Assembly (NCBI GenBank): GCA_037042915.1
Contig: CM073196.1
Coordinates: 1,364,001-1,428,000 of the forward strand
Reading direction: 5' to 3'
DNA length: 64,000 nt
Source: Auricularia sp. M13
Lineage: Eukaryota > Basidiomycota > Agaricomycetes > Auriculariales > Auriculariaceae
This document shows positions 1-9,774 of the stretch, piece by piece. Both the position numbers and the translations under genes were made by a program. Position 1 is the first letter of the stretch. The number at the start of each line of letters is the position of its first letter. The notes below the pieces were generated by a model. The model was given only the letters and a program-made list of their open reading frames with translations. It was not told the DNA's origin and made no database searches.

Positions 1-494
1 CACGACCCCGACGTCTATCCCGACCCCGAAACATTTGACCCTGACCGCTTCGCGGCACCATCTCTGCAGGCTGAAACGTTGCCACCGAATCCACTGGAAT
101 TTGCGTTTGGCTTTGGCAAGGTACGCGGAATGTCAACGCCGTGCTCTCAACTGATAGCTATGCTGCCTTCCAGAGGATCTGCCCCGGCAAGTGTAGACAT
201 ACATGAGACATCGTCGCGGATGCTCATATTTCTTAAATAGGGCTGCACTTCGCAGAATGCTCAATCATGCTGAACATGGCTTCGGTTCTCAGCGTGTTCA
301 ACATTTCGAAAGCTCGTAATCCGGATGGCGGACTCATTGAGCCCATCATTGAGTTTACTACTGGCATAACGAGGTCTGTGCATTCAGCCTTAGGAATCCA
401 ACTTTCCAGAGGTTGACCGTTTCACAGCCATGTCAAACCGTTTGTCTGTGAAATCCGGCCGCGATCAGCAGAGGCTGCTCTGTTGATCCAGTAG
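1..494 (+). CDS. Cytochrome P450 monooxygenase, C-terminal part (5' end outside window)
   Basis: This is the haem-binding end of a microsomal cytochrome P450, a haem-thiolate monooxygenase of secondary or xenobiotic metabolism. Exons are 1-120, 174-186, 241-373 and 428-494 (stop TAG). The first exon carries the PERF-type segment (DPDVYPDPETFDPDRF). The haem loop reads FGFGK then RICPG across the first intron, so the cysteine ligand lies in a 13-nt exon. It continues LHFAECSIMLNMASV and ends with the usual PFVCEIRPRS tail. Intron 187-240 starts with GCAAGT instead of GT. Only that GC-AG junction keeps the C-P-G-x-H-F-A spacing in frame. Family assignment is secure; the CYP subfamily and substrate cannot be read from this piece. 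Confidence 0.93.
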
Positions 495-681
495 TACCAT
501 TTTATGAAGTACACGCCATTCCAGATACCATGTCGTCTTATGTATAGTATTGTCATTTTCTTCATTTTATTTTTTATTTTTATTAGTTGAACAACACGCC
601 GGTGTTGACCGAAATTCCGCAACTGTCTGACAACATCCTCTTGAACTGCATTCAGCTCCTGGCTCGGCACCTCCTGCTCGT

Positions 682-966
682 ATGACATCCAGAAACCACT
701 TCCGTACCTTGGCATTTACATTCCTCTTCACCTCAATGTCCATCAACTTGTCGTATACGCGGAACAAGCTGGCCTCTGACCGCGAGCAGTACGGCGCTCG
801 CATAGCCATGATACGTAACCTCGTGGACCGCTTGCGCACAGGCGAGTCGATTTCCGACGAAGAGATAGAGCGCACGCGACGTTTGGCTTGGGGCCTGAAT
901 CCAGACGGGACTGGCGAAAAGACGATTTCGTGGCGCGAGGTGTTCTTTGGCAAGAAACGGCCATAG
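682..966 (+). CDS. Conserved small membrane protein of unknown function
   Basis: Intronless 94-residue protein. Residues about 9-25 form a hydrophobic segment (TLAFTFLFTSMSINLSY) that could be a single membrane span or a mitochondrial signal-anchor. A charged, probably helical stretch follows (RIAMIRNLVDRLRTGE, then SDEEIERTRRLA), and the basic end is WREVFFGKKRP. The layout resembles small fungal organelle membrane proteins, but I do not recognise a named family. The start is the first ATG of the frame and leaves the hydrophobic segment at the N-terminus. It lies 187 nt downstream of the P450 stop on the same strand and converges with the Sld7-like gene. Confidence 0.6.
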   Translation: MTSRNHFRTLAFTFLFTSMSINLSYTRNKLASDREQYGARIAMIRNLVDRLRTGESISDEEIERTRRLAWGLNPDGTGEKTISWREVFFGKKRP

Positions 967-1246
967 TGCGTTATCGTTGGTTCTCTGTACTCCAGCGCTC
1001 AACGCCTAAAGGCACTACAGTGCCGCATAGACCAGCCTCTGTAAACGCGGTCGAATCGCGTCTGCTTTCGCTAGCAGGCAAGCGCTTCTGGCAGACTTTG
1101 GCTCTGGAGCGCGCGACGGCGTCAGGCCATTGCCGTCCGATACTACATCCCAACAACCGGGACTGCAACAGAAGGGATACAACGGAAATGCGTGTTCAAA
1201 GCGAGAAAGCTCGATGTGCGTGTAATTATTGTACAATGCGTCAATG

Positions 1247-2709
1247 CTAGGACGAAGGTCTCTGCGATCCATCTTGCCCCAAATCAACATACATGTCGGC
1301 GTGCGTCTCTATCAGTCTTTTCAACGTGCCAACATCTATCTGCTCTGTAGACATCTTCGCTCGCTACAACAGTGGTCAGTCGATGCCATCATGGTATCGT
1401 CAAACACAGCTCGGTCGTACCATTGCGAAGCCCACGCCGCGGATGGTCCATTGGTAGACATCCTTAAATTCAGGATGGTCTTTCTTCACTCCTTTCTGAC
1501 TGAGGGCTCTGACCGTCAAGGTTTTGATAGTCTGCGATTGGTCCGTTTCAGTCACAAGAGGTGCAATGGGAGGCGTGCGCATACCGTCTTGTTCACATCC
1601 TCGAACAGAGACTCGTCCTCAGCCAAACTCGAATCAGGTGGATTCGGCGGTGCCAACGGCTTCGGGGGCGGAGCAGGCTGCTTGACTTTGTCCGTGCTCC
1701 TGCGTTTCAACGGAGGGTCTGGCACTCGAAATCCGTCGTCGTCGATGTCAAGCGGCATCTGTTTCCCGTTCAACGCGACACGTGGTGGCGGTTTCAACAT
1801 GAGCTCCTTCGCCTTCGCAAGTTTGGGGTCGACGCCAACTTTGTTACGCTTGACTGCGCGCTCCTGAACGTGGTCGGATTCCTGCGGCCGCGCATGCTTG
1901 TTTGCTCCGCGCCGAGCGTTATTTGGCAATAAGGACGAGAAAATGTCGGGGCGGCGCGGGCTGGGGTCGTCTGGTCGTGGCATGCGACGTGCTGGTGGGG
2001 CAGGCAGAGGTTTGGGTTTAAGGCGCGCTGCTATGAGCTGCAGGGTAGGTTTGTTGTCGCCTGCGTTGAGTTCAGAGGAGACTCTGCCAAAGACAATCAT
2101 GTCCTCTTCTTGAGGATCAACTACCGTAAACTGTTAGATGTACCACAACCATTTTCTTGAGCACGCACAAGAGTCGCTCAGGCCAATGCGCACTCCAGAC
2201 GTCGTGCAGCCAGTGTCGTCGACAGCATCGTAGCATAATTTCCGCTCGAAATATCCAACCGTAAGACTGGCTTCCGGATTGATGAACCTGTGGGTTTCAC
2301 ATGAGCACAACCACAAGTTGGCTCCAACATCACGCACACGTTGATTTCGCCAGTCCAATCCAGTCGTAATTCCTTTAGTTGCACGGTGCCAATCAGGCTG
2401 AGTGGACGACCGCGCATAGACTCTAATGCCAAGGGCAATGGTGATTGAAGCAGACTGCTGGGTGACTCGGGCGGAATCTGGGCTGTGAAAGCAATGCCTG
2501 GAAATACTCAGAGACTGTATGACGCGTATTATAAGTCTAGTACCTTCCAGCTGGAGGCGCGAGTCTGGAAGTGCGAGCGAGCCTCGAAAAAGGAGCCTGT
2601 GGGTCGCACTTGCGCGAGGTGTGCTGGGCTTCGCGTTCTGGTCATTGCCGTGCGCGCTGGTGGATGCTCGAGTAGGGGTTTGGGTAGTTGTGGTGGTTGA
2701 AGAGGTCAT
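1247..2709 (-). CDS. Probable Sld7-like replication-initiation factor
   Basis: Six-exon gene, 402 residues: complement(1247-1363, 1421-1531, 1585-2120, 2169-2287, 2338-2497, 2544-2709). All five introns (46-57 nt) are GT-AG and phases close without a stop. The N-terminal part reads LLFRGSLALPDSRLQLEG, then ALESMRGRPLSLIG and VGYFERKLCYDAVDD. A proline/lysine-rich linker follows. The C-terminal domain reads KKDHPEFKDVYQWTIRGVGF, then LKRLIETHADMYVDL. The two-domain layout and these motifs resemble the Sld7/MTBP-type partner of Sld3 at replication origins, but that assignment is from memory and tentative. The start chosen is the ATG before TSSTTTTTQ; another in-frame ATG lies 39 nt upstream. 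Confidence 0.6.
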
Positions 2710-2748
2710 GACAACTTGCGCAGCGCGGGCTTGCCTGCGCAACTTCAA

Positions 2749-3124
2749 GGTGCTGAGCGCGACTTCGCTGTCTGCCGATCAACGGATCGCAAGTTAGGAC
2801 CGGTTCAGGCGGAGTTGAAGTCGCGTCACGGACTGCGGCGCGGGACCAACTTGAAACGGTCGCGAAGCGTGTGATCGTGGTTCCCCGCGCAGTTCCCTCC
2901 ACAAGAGCACGGGACGGGTGAAGCAAACCGAATGCCGTAGTGCACGTGTTGTCAATCGCTTCCCCTTCAGTAACTTCTTGAAGCGGGATGCGGTACTTAA
3001 AGTTGCCGTGGTGCTGCTGGGACCAGCCGAAACCACAGAGGTCAAACCACAACGCGTCTCCAACGCGATGACCTGTGGTCCAACCACTCGCTTCATATAA
3101 AGAGCGGCGGCTTAGTCTTGGCCG
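2749..3124. other. Divergent intergenic region
   Basis: About 375 nt between the Sld7-like gene (minus) and the next hypothetical gene (plus). It presumably holds both promoters. I see no TATA box, repeat or RNA gene. A TATAAAGA-like run near 3096-3103 sits just upstream of the plus-strand gene and could be its core promoter, but this is weak. Confidence 0.4.
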
Positions 3125-3892
3125 GTGCTCAGTCCCACTGTCAGCCACCTGGCCATGCAGCCCTCGCATCGTCCTTCTACCGCCCCTCCCAGCCGCCCGA
3201 GGACACGGTCTGCGACCAATTCTGCTGTATCAATGGGCGCAACACTCTCTGGCTCGACGACTGCATCGGCTTCCACACTCTCCCGTGGTGACCGTGTGCC
3301 GCCTTCGCCCACAAATTATAGCCCCTCGGGCTCGCCGTCGACGCGGTCGCGTCGCAAGTCGGAGGACGCGACGTCGATGAGGGCACCCACCAACAAGCTC
3401 AGAAAGCGCGCCTCTCGCCCAGTCCTGCCTCCGAGCGCCTATCCCGACCCCGCTGTGGCAAACCACGTCCTCCGCAAGATGAAGTCTGACATTTCGTCGC
3501 GGTTACACGTCAAAAATGTCCCTGAGACTCCTCTTCCCCCTCCGGGACGTCAGCTGCGCTCCAAGATTCCGACTTCGCTATTTCCTCTCCCTCCGGATGA
3601 TACGCAGGCGGAAGCTGTTGTCGTCCCGCCCGGTCGGCGCGCCGGAAATTGTCTATTCACTGCTTGCGCAGACACGAAAGGCTTCGACGAAGACGTTGTC
3701 CGGCAGCGCAAGACAAGTTCCGTTGGGATCCTCATCCAGACGGAAGTTCACCACACCCGCGAAGGGTCGATTCGCAGGCAAAGTATCGCGACAAAATCAA
3801 ATCACTCTGGAGTAACCACGACTGTTTCCAAGCTGCCTCAGAGTGCGAGCTCTCATGGGATCACTGGTTCCAAGAGTGTCATCCGCTACTGA
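3125..3892 (+). CDS. Hypothetical Ser/Pro-rich protein
   Basis: A 255-residue open frame with no recognised domain. Residues 1-90 are Ser/Pro/Arg-rich and probably disordered (for example PSPTNYSPSGSPSTRSRRKS). A more ordered part reads YPDPAVANHVLRKMKSDIS. A second in-frame ATG at 3155 is an alternative start. Overlapping open frames at 3516-3815 and 3649-4020 suggest that the 3' part may be spliced differently or continue beyond 3892. Product, exact exons and expression are uncertain. Confidence 0.4.
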   Translation: MLSPTVSHLAMQPSHRPSTAPPSRPRTRSATNSAVSMGATLSGSTTASASTLSRGDRVPPSPTNYSPSGSPSTRSRRKSEDATSMRAPTNKLRKRASRPVLPPSAYPDPAVANHVLRKMKSDISSRLHVKNVPETPLPPPGRQLRSKIPTSLFPLPPDDTQAEAVVVPPGRRAGNCLFTACADTKGFDEDVVRQRKTSSVGILIQTEVHHTREGSIRRQSIATKSNHSGVTTTVSKLPQSASSHGITGSKSVIRY

Positions 3893-4246
3893 ACGAGAAT
3901 GAAACGACACATTGGCTTCGGTTCACAAGTTCTTTTTCTCACGACCTAGATATACTATCATTCCCCAAATTAGAGATTGACACAGCATGTAAAATAGACC
4001 TCATTTCCGTGATCGACTAGTTCCCACACAATCAGCGGTGTTTCCCTCAGCAAACGTAGCGCCCAACTGAGATTCAGAAGCGATACGAGTCCGATGAAAC
4101 ATGTCAGATTCGGATTTCCTATTTAGCAGCGTCATCCGCGGCACTCGATGAGCCGGTGGAGGCGCCACACTCTTCACTTCACCTCAAGTCTGGTCCGAGA
4201 AGATTGCACGGAGCAGACCTGCTCCATTTCCGCATGACCGCTTATA
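3893..4246. other. Intergenic, nothing recognised
   Basis: About 350 nt between two unrecognised genes. I see no tRNA, repeat or clear promoter element. Part of it could be a 3' exon of the preceding gene. Confidence 0.3.
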
Positions 4247-4978
4247 ATGAAACGTCGGCGACTTGTTGTAACACATCCCTCAGCAAAGGGAAACAGCTCA
4301 CGGCAGCTCTCTGTTATGACCATCCTGGATGAACCGTGCTCGGGACAGGTCCATGGGGCATACTGTCCAGGCTATAGTATCCCGCCACCTGAACCGTGTA
4401 TTCACGGACTGGTAACATGGCTAGTACCCATTACTATCTGCGCATCTGCACCCCGGCCACCTGGTGCGATCCCCAAGCCAGCCTCCTGTCCCCCAGAGTA
4501 CTCGGCGGACGCATCGGAGATCCCGCCCGAGTGGCGGTATACGCGGCCCCCGTCGTTCAACACGTCGCAGGCCCAGTCGCAGGCGTCCACACCTCTGTCT
4601 TCCTACCAGACCATGCTGTCTCTGAGCAGTGTGAGCAGGCACTCGACGCCTTCCACTGGTGCGAGCCCTCGTCTAGCACGACAACGGTCTCTTCCGCCCA
4701 TTCCTAGTCCTTCAATGGATTTGAGGAGTACGATTTCATCTGGCTATTCAGTTAGCCAGATGAAGAACAGACCGCGACGGGTTCTGTCCGCACCTTCCCT
4801 CAGAGACAGCCGTCATTCGGTCAGACGGCCGTCCTGCGCTGATGCCCGGGAGGGTTCTATGGAGGAAAGGTCCATTTTTGAGATCCATCCCACACTGTTG
4901 GAGAGGTTTAAAGTGAGCTTCGATTCATTAATAATCAATCACGCACTAACTCATATCAGAGGAAATTGCTTAGGCTAA
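4247..4978 (+). CDS. Hypothetical Ser/Pro-rich protein
   Basis: A 243-residue open frame without a recognised domain. It has a short hydrophobic patch (HGLVTWLVPITICAS) at about residues 53-67. A long Ser/Pro/Gln-rich region follows (SQAQSQASTPLSSYQTMLSL, RSLPPIPSPS), then a basic patch (QMKNRPRRVLSAPSLRDSRH). Composition matches the neighbouring unrecognised genes at 3.1-6.6 kb. The hydrophobic patch is followed by GT-rich sequence, so part of the frame could be intronic. No function assigned. Confidence 0.35.
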   Translation: MKRRRLVVTHPSAKGNSSRQLSVMTILDEPCSGQVHGAYCPGYSIPPPEPCIHGLVTWLVPITICASAPRPPGAIPKPASCPPEYSADASEIPPEWRYTRPPSFNTSQAQSQASTPLSSYQTMLSLSSVSRHSTPSTGASPRLARQRSLPPIPSPSMDLRSTISSGYSVSQMKNRPRRVLSAPSLRDSRHSVRRPSCADAREGSMEERSIFEIHPTLLERFKVSFDSLIINHALTHIRGNCLG

Positions 4979-6067
4979 AGCGGTTGATCACTTTTCGACG
5001 AGCGTGTTCAAAACCGCATATCATACCGTACCCTCGAAATTCTTCTGTCCGCGGGTCGGCTAGGATTTCTGCTGGCAGGATATCAATGCACGTCACCCAT
5101 CCTATAGGCATGAAATACTTAGCTCTGAAGAACGGAAGCGGGAAGCCTAGTCCAAGCGTCGAAATTAAAACCTCTGAGCCTTCGATAAGGACGGATTTAA
5201 CGATTGAACCTGTCCTTCATAGGCCTGAACCTGTGGTCCATAAACCCGAACCTGTCGTTTTTGTGCAACATCGGGGTTGGCTATCGTGATACATATAGGG
5301 TACTCTTGTCTCCAATAATATAGTAATACTAGCTGCAATGTCTTGCAAGTACGCATGGACGTGAAATCAACAAGCAATGTCAAACCAGAAATATGAGCCC
5401 AAACGAAGATAACTGCGCTTGAAGGGCCATTCTAGCTGTATAGCATCCAGATCGGGTTGTAAGCGCATGTGCACGATGCGGAGACCGTGTAGACAGGATG
5501 CGGGGAGCAAATGGATTGGGCATCATCATAAGACCGCCTACATCGTATAGTCGGGATTTCAAACGAAGAAAAGGCAGCATAGAGGCGCGGGAGAAGAACC
5601 GCCAGAGCATAAGTAGTAGCTTGGTTTCAGCTACGTGGGACAGCACGCTGGCAGATGATGCAGTACAGTGACCGTCCATGGTGGCTGCGGGTCCGGACCT
5701 GGCAGCGAGCGGAGGACCAAATTGAACGGAGGCAAACGGGTTCTCCGAGTCTCCCCGGAAAGCAATGTACCCTCAAAGAGTAGACGGCTTTCATTGCCGT
5801 CGCTTTTCCGTGCGAGACAGATTCTGAGATTCCGTGGGAAAGCTTTTGGAAATGTAATTTTGCGGGTCTGTGGCGGAAAGGATGACATTCACGCAAGGAA
5901 TCCGTCTATACTATGGCCGCTTTTCCCGACGGGCTTCTACAAATAGGCACCCCATGCTTAGACCCACGCGATTATATGCCTCAGAGCGCAGACCTGCGCC
6001 GACGGGCTCCCGGCCTTCGAAGCAACCCGCCACCGTCGCTAACTACGCATCCCGTCCTCTATAATAT
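4979..6067. other. Long intergenic stretch with no secure gene
   Basis: About 1.1 kb. Near 5180-5270 the sequence repeats a CCTGAACCTGT-like unit several times, giving a PEPVVHKPEPVV-type frame. Short open frames at 5668-5946 and 5870-6064 have no recognisable content. One could be an upstream exon of the 6068 gene, but no splice pair was convincing. Confidence 0.35.
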
Positions 6068-6580
6068 ATGATGCTTATTGCATCGTCAACACACGATAAC
6101 CAGCAATGCTTGCTCGTCGTTGGGCTTGTGCTGGGAATACTCTCAGCCATATGCATGATTTGCATCGCGGTGTACTGCGCCTATCAATACCACCTCCGCC
6201 GAAGCTATCCTTCCCGCCAGTTTTCAAGGCAGAGAACTGGCAGGGCCATGCGTCTGGAACGTGTAGGAAAGCCGCTCGGCGGCGATAGCTGGTTCAGTTG
6301 GCGGGATTCCGCTGTGGTCTCCTCTGCCGAACATACATACCCGCCGGCCGGCGGTCGCCTCACGCACGATCAGCCTTCGCCGCCACAAGCTCATTCTTTC
6401 GACATAGAGTCTCAGACCGTGCGTCCTTGGGGCCCGACGGGATCAGACTGTAACCCTACGCCGGATTATCCTTCGAGTGCCGGCATCCCGCCACCAACTC
6501 CCTGCGTTATACCCATGCCCAGGGCTCCTTGCAGCCTACAAGTGAGGAACCCGGAGTATAAATCCTACTACAACTCTTAA
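6068..6580 (+). CDS. Hypothetical single-pass membrane protein
   Basis: A 170-residue protein with a short N-terminus (MMLIASSTHDNQQ) and one strong membrane span at about residues 15-36 (LLVVGLVLGILSAICMICIA). The adjacent stretch is CAYQYHLRRSYPSR, so the basic, Pro/Ser-rich C-terminal tail of about 130 residues is probably cytoplasmic. The tail contains many prolines (PPQAHSFDIE, PSSAGIPPPTPC) and ends YKSYYNS. This architecture is common in basidiomycete orphan proteins. No family recognised. An unplaced upstream exon may exist. Confidence 0.5.
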   Translation: MMLIASSTHDNQQCLLVVGLVLGILSAICMICIAVYCAYQYHLRRSYPSRQFSRQRTGRAMRLERVGKPLGGDSWFSWRDSAVVSSAEHTYPPAGGRLTHDQPSPPQAHSFDIESQTVRPWGPTGSDCNPTPDYPSSAGIPPPTPCVIPMPRAPCSLQVRNPEYKSYYNS

Positions 6581-6994
6581 GCGTGTGGATGGAATATTGC
6601 CCGGAGCGATAACAGCAAGCTACATTGTGCTGCCTAATCGACCTTCCCGGAGACGTCGATTAGAGTCACATCCTGATAATCAAACTAGCTGCACCTCCAT
6701 GCTTTTCATTTCTGTTTACTTCTGTATGCCGCGAAATACCTCTAGTCTTTATCCTCTCCCATGATTACATGGCTGCCAGCACGATGTGTAGAGTCGGCCT
6801 GTATCCAGAGCTACGCCATTAGAGGCATTATATGTAGAATTTGTCTTGCGCCTACATGTGCATTGAGTTCATTCACCCGTGGGACTAGAAATGACGGTCA
6901 ATGATGGCTGTATAGTTTCGGACCTTGAACTTTGTGCGCGGGTCAGAAGGTCCGGAAAGCTTCCGGGCGCCGCTTTACTCCATCAAGACACATT
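6581..6994. other. Intergenic, upstream of eS30
   Basis: About 410 nt that should contain the eS30 promoter and 5' leader. No TATA box or repeat stands out. A CATTTCTGTTTACTTCTG pyrimidine-rich stretch near 6700 is the only notable composition. Confidence 0.35.
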
Positions 6995-7745
6995 ATGGGC
7001 AAAGGTGCGTCCGCGTCGCCCTCGTCGACCTGGTTGAAGCTCATCGTGCCGGTCTTCTGTTGCGCTATATCCTGCATATATCCTTGGTCACCATCTCCGC
7101 TTACGACCCGTGCTCTTACGACTCTTGCGCTTTGTCGCGGTCCGATGCTGCTGCGCGCGCCCAACGCGTTCTCCGCACCCTTTGCTGGATTCACGCTGTC
7201 CTACGCCCTCCAACGGCCCTACGCAACGTGCCTTGATCCAACTACCAACGCTGCCTGGTCTTGATCCTAAAACCTGCAGTCCACGGATCGCTCGCCCGCG
7301 CCGGCAAGGTCAAGTCGCAGACCCCCAAGGTCGAACCCCAAGAGAAGAAGAAGACGCCCAAGGGCCGCGCCAAGAAGCGGTTGCTCTACAACCGTCGGTG
7401 CGTCGCCATCCATTCGTCCGTACGCCGCAGTTACTGACAACATGTGTAGCTTCGTCAATGTGACGCTCCTCCCCAACGGCAAGCGGCGCATGTGAGTCTC
7501 CTATTCCACACTCTTTCATCACCTTTACTTCACGTCTGTGCCCCCGTGCCCGACTTTCATATGATGATCCTTCGCACCTTCACGCATAGTTCACACTGAA
7601 CTACTAGCCATGTTGACACAAATGCATCTAACGTCTTTCGCTCCTATCTGATCTCTCCATCTCTCCGACAAATTGATTTCCTGCTCACGTCGGTCATTAC
7701 TGACGGGACTTTGAACCTTGCAGGAACGCAAACCCGGAGAAGTAA
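6995..7745 (+). CDS. RPS30: 40S ribosomal protein eS30
   Basis: Component of the small ribosomal subunit. Four exons (6995-7004, 7280-7397, 7450-7491, 7724-7745) give 63 residues beginning [20 protein letters not shown]. It continues [15 protein letters not shown], then [16 protein letters not shown] and ends NANPEK. The length equals that of yeast eS30 and there is no ubiquitin-like fusion. The first exon is only 10 nt and the fourth 22 nt. Introns 1 (275 nt) and 3 (232 nt) are four to five times longer than the 50-nt norm here. Long introns in ribosomal protein genes often carry guide RNAs, and intron 3 holds a box C/D candidate. Confidence 0.95.
7561..7651 (+). ncRNA. Candidate box C/D snoRNA with two 25S rRNA guides, in eS30 intron 3
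   Basis: Box C ATGATGA is at 7561-7567, a CTGA (D') at 7596-7599, a degenerate C' (TGTTGAC) at 7611-7617 and CTGA (D) at 7648-7651. The 15 nt directly before D (GTCTTTCGCTCCTAT, 7633-7647) are complementary to the conserved 25S rRNA segment ATAGGGGCGAAAGAC with one G-U pair. The 11 nt GCATAGTTCAC (7584-7594), one base before D', are complementary to GTGAACTATGC of 25S. Both rRNA segments are from memory and are known 2'-O-methylation regions (near yeast 805/807 and 649/650). A flanking terminal stem is not evident, which weakens the call, so the ends are approximate. Confidence 0.6.
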
Positions 7746-8066
7746 AAGCGCTCCGCCCAGCGGAAACAAAGCGCACACCCTCCTTGTGGCGACAGTGGTC
7801 CTGCCCCGAGCACGGCTACTCGATGCTAGCATTGCGGGAGAGGGTTTTCTGGATGTTTTGCCGTCATGTGTTTTTATCCTACATGCTATGCCCGCTCAAT
7901 GTCATGCCCGCATGCTCTGCCGCAACCTTTCCAAGAGTGTTGAGACCTACATTATATTATGTTCATTTCCTCAGACGCTCAGACGGTCGTCCACTTTCGG
8001 TCTTGTCGCGAATTCGAGCACCGCGGAGTCGTCTTGGTTCGCGCCACAATCAACTCAAGCCACGAA
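7746..8066. other. Intergenic between eS30 and aprataxin
   Basis: About 320 nt containing the eS30 3' region and the aprataxin promoter. No repeat or RNA gene recognised. Confidence 0.35.
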
Positions 8067-8923
8067 ATGTCTGGACCACCTTCGCTGGCCGCCTTGCGCA
8101 AGTACGCGGCGTTAGCAGACCCCACGACACTGCCGCCCACGGTACTGTTCTCGCATACGGAGCGCACCCTGACCATCTTCGACGTATATCCTAAATCGCT
8201 CTTCCACTTGCTTGTATTGCCGCGCATTCCAGCCCTCGGCAGCGCGTCTGAGCTTGAGAGCCTGGAGAGCGTCCTGCGCGACAAGACGCGTGCGAAGAGC
8301 GTTCTGGACGCGTTAGCGGCCGACGCTGCGGTCGCCAAGGCGCAGATTACTGAGGAAATGCGCGAACGCTACGGATGGACGTGGGGCGTGCGCATGGGCT
8401 TCCACGCCGTACCCAGCATGCTGTATGCACCCATCTCAACTATCTTTGCGTGCTGAGGATGTTCCAGGCATGTGCATTTGCACGTCATGTCGGACGACTT
8501 GCTCGGCGAGCGGCTCAAGAACAAGAAGCACTACAACTCGTTCCATCCCAAGCTCGGGTTCTGGCTTCCGCTCGAGGACGTGCAGGGCTGGCTTGAGGCA
8601 TCGGACGACTACTATAAGAAAGCGCGTTTGTCTACCTGCACCCCGCCGTCGCTCGTCTTGACGCCCACATGCAGATGGCGAGGCTGCCGAAGAAGCAATA
8701 CGAACCGCTGCTCAAGGGGCCGCTCGTGTGTTTCCGCTGCGACCAGGAGCTCAAAACTATCCCAGCACTGCGCGCGCACTTGCAGGAAGAGTTCGACCGC
8801 GAGGAGAAGCGTGGGCTGGCAAAAGAGGAGCGCAGTGCGAATATGAAGAAGCGGAAGGCGGACGCGCAGGCTACGGGCGAGGAACCCGACGAGAAGAAAC
8901 GCGCTGTTGCCGAGGAGGGATAA
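8067..8923 (+). CDS. Aprataxin-like DNA 5'-adenylate hydrolase (HIT domain plus zinc finger)
   Basis: Removes AMP from aborted DNA-ligation 5' ends in the nucleus. Exons 8067-8422, 8468-8621 and 8675-8923 give 252 residues. The HIT triad reads HVHLHV at residues 120-125, completed by splicing the first intron. KNKKHYNSFHPKLGFWL follows, then a C2HE zinc finger (CFRCDQELKTIP, AHLQEEFDRE). The C-terminal tail is Lys/Glu-rich. Intron 8622-8674 starts GCGCGT, a GC-AG junction. The reading frames either side fit only with this intron or with a one-base frameshift. Erv14 in this window uses the same GCGCGT donor, which favours the intron. Length is close to fission-yeast Hnt3. It converges with the next gene 67 nt away. 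Confidence 0.88.
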
Positions 8924-8990
8924 AGAGTTGCTATTTTGATGCTTGTAATGTAGAAGATACAATGCAGGGTGCTGTTCGTCCGCGTCGTGG

Positions 8991-9626
8991 TCATCGCCAA
9001 TCTGCAGGCGGCGGGCCGAACCAGCGCTGTCGCGCTTCACGCGAGAGGACGTGCACCGCGAAGTCGCCAGCATCGAGCATGCCCCAGCCGTCACTGCCTC
9101 GCGTACTGCGTCGAGAAAATCCAAAAGACGGCAGATGGATGTCTGGGTGCTGTTCCAGTAACTGAAGAGGAATTTCGTGTCAGGAGATTAACTGGACATG
9201 GACATTGCGTACCAGTTTTCGTGTAGAGCGCAGGACGGCGTCTACAGCTCCGCGGCCCTCTGTGCCTTCCTTTACAGTGGCAAGGACGACCCATTCCCAA
9301 ACGTCGCCTCCGCCAGGAAGCGGCAGTCCCTCGCCCGCATAGCTCCTACCCCGCTGTCGGCGACCCTGCGGTAACCTAGACGGTAGTGAAGGTCCAGCGG
9401 GCATAGGAAGTGGCCGCGTTATTTGCACTGAGGCGCGTTCGAGCAGCGGCAGGCTGGCCAAGTGCGTTCGCACAGTTCGCAGCGGGTGCGTTTCCGGAAT
9501 GGATGTGTCCAACGGTGGCAGAGAGCCCGGCGAGGACACGGAGGGCGGCTCATGGGGCATCGGGTCGACCACAAACCATGGCCGTGCGGGGAGCGTTGAC
9601 AGACATCTGCGAAGGGCGAGTGACAT
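8991..9626 (-). CDS. Mitochondrial RsfS/Atp25-N-type protein
   Basis: Two exons, complement(8991-9161, 9213-9626), 194 residues. The N-terminus MSLALRRCLSTLPARPWFV looks like a mitochondrial presequence. The middle reads WEWVVLATVKEGTEGRGAVD. After splicing, the end reads DGWGMLDAGDFAVHVLSREA and RQRWFG, the typical close of RsfS-type ribosome-silencing factors, where VDxGDxVVHxF precedes the C-terminus. These proteins bind the mitochondrial large subunit (uL14) or, as Atp25, help ATP synthase assembly. Here only the RsfS-like part is present. The start was chosen at the ATG that begins the presequence; the open frame extends 45 codons further upstream. Confidence 0.72.
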
Positions 9627-9774
9627 GGTCCGGGACAAGGGCTTTCGTCGCGGTTGGCACTCCGATCGACAACTCTCGAGCAAAATGTGAGCAGAGGTTG
9701 ATTCAATTGAGTAAGTCTTCAATCCAATACGCATATAGATTTCCAACGCGGTGTTCTCCAAGGCGCGACGGAGT

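Noticed and set aside
8622-8674. One-base frameshift in aprataxin
   Set aside because: A GC-AG intron of 53 nt explains both frames and the same donor recurs in Erv14; the frameshift remains only a fallback.
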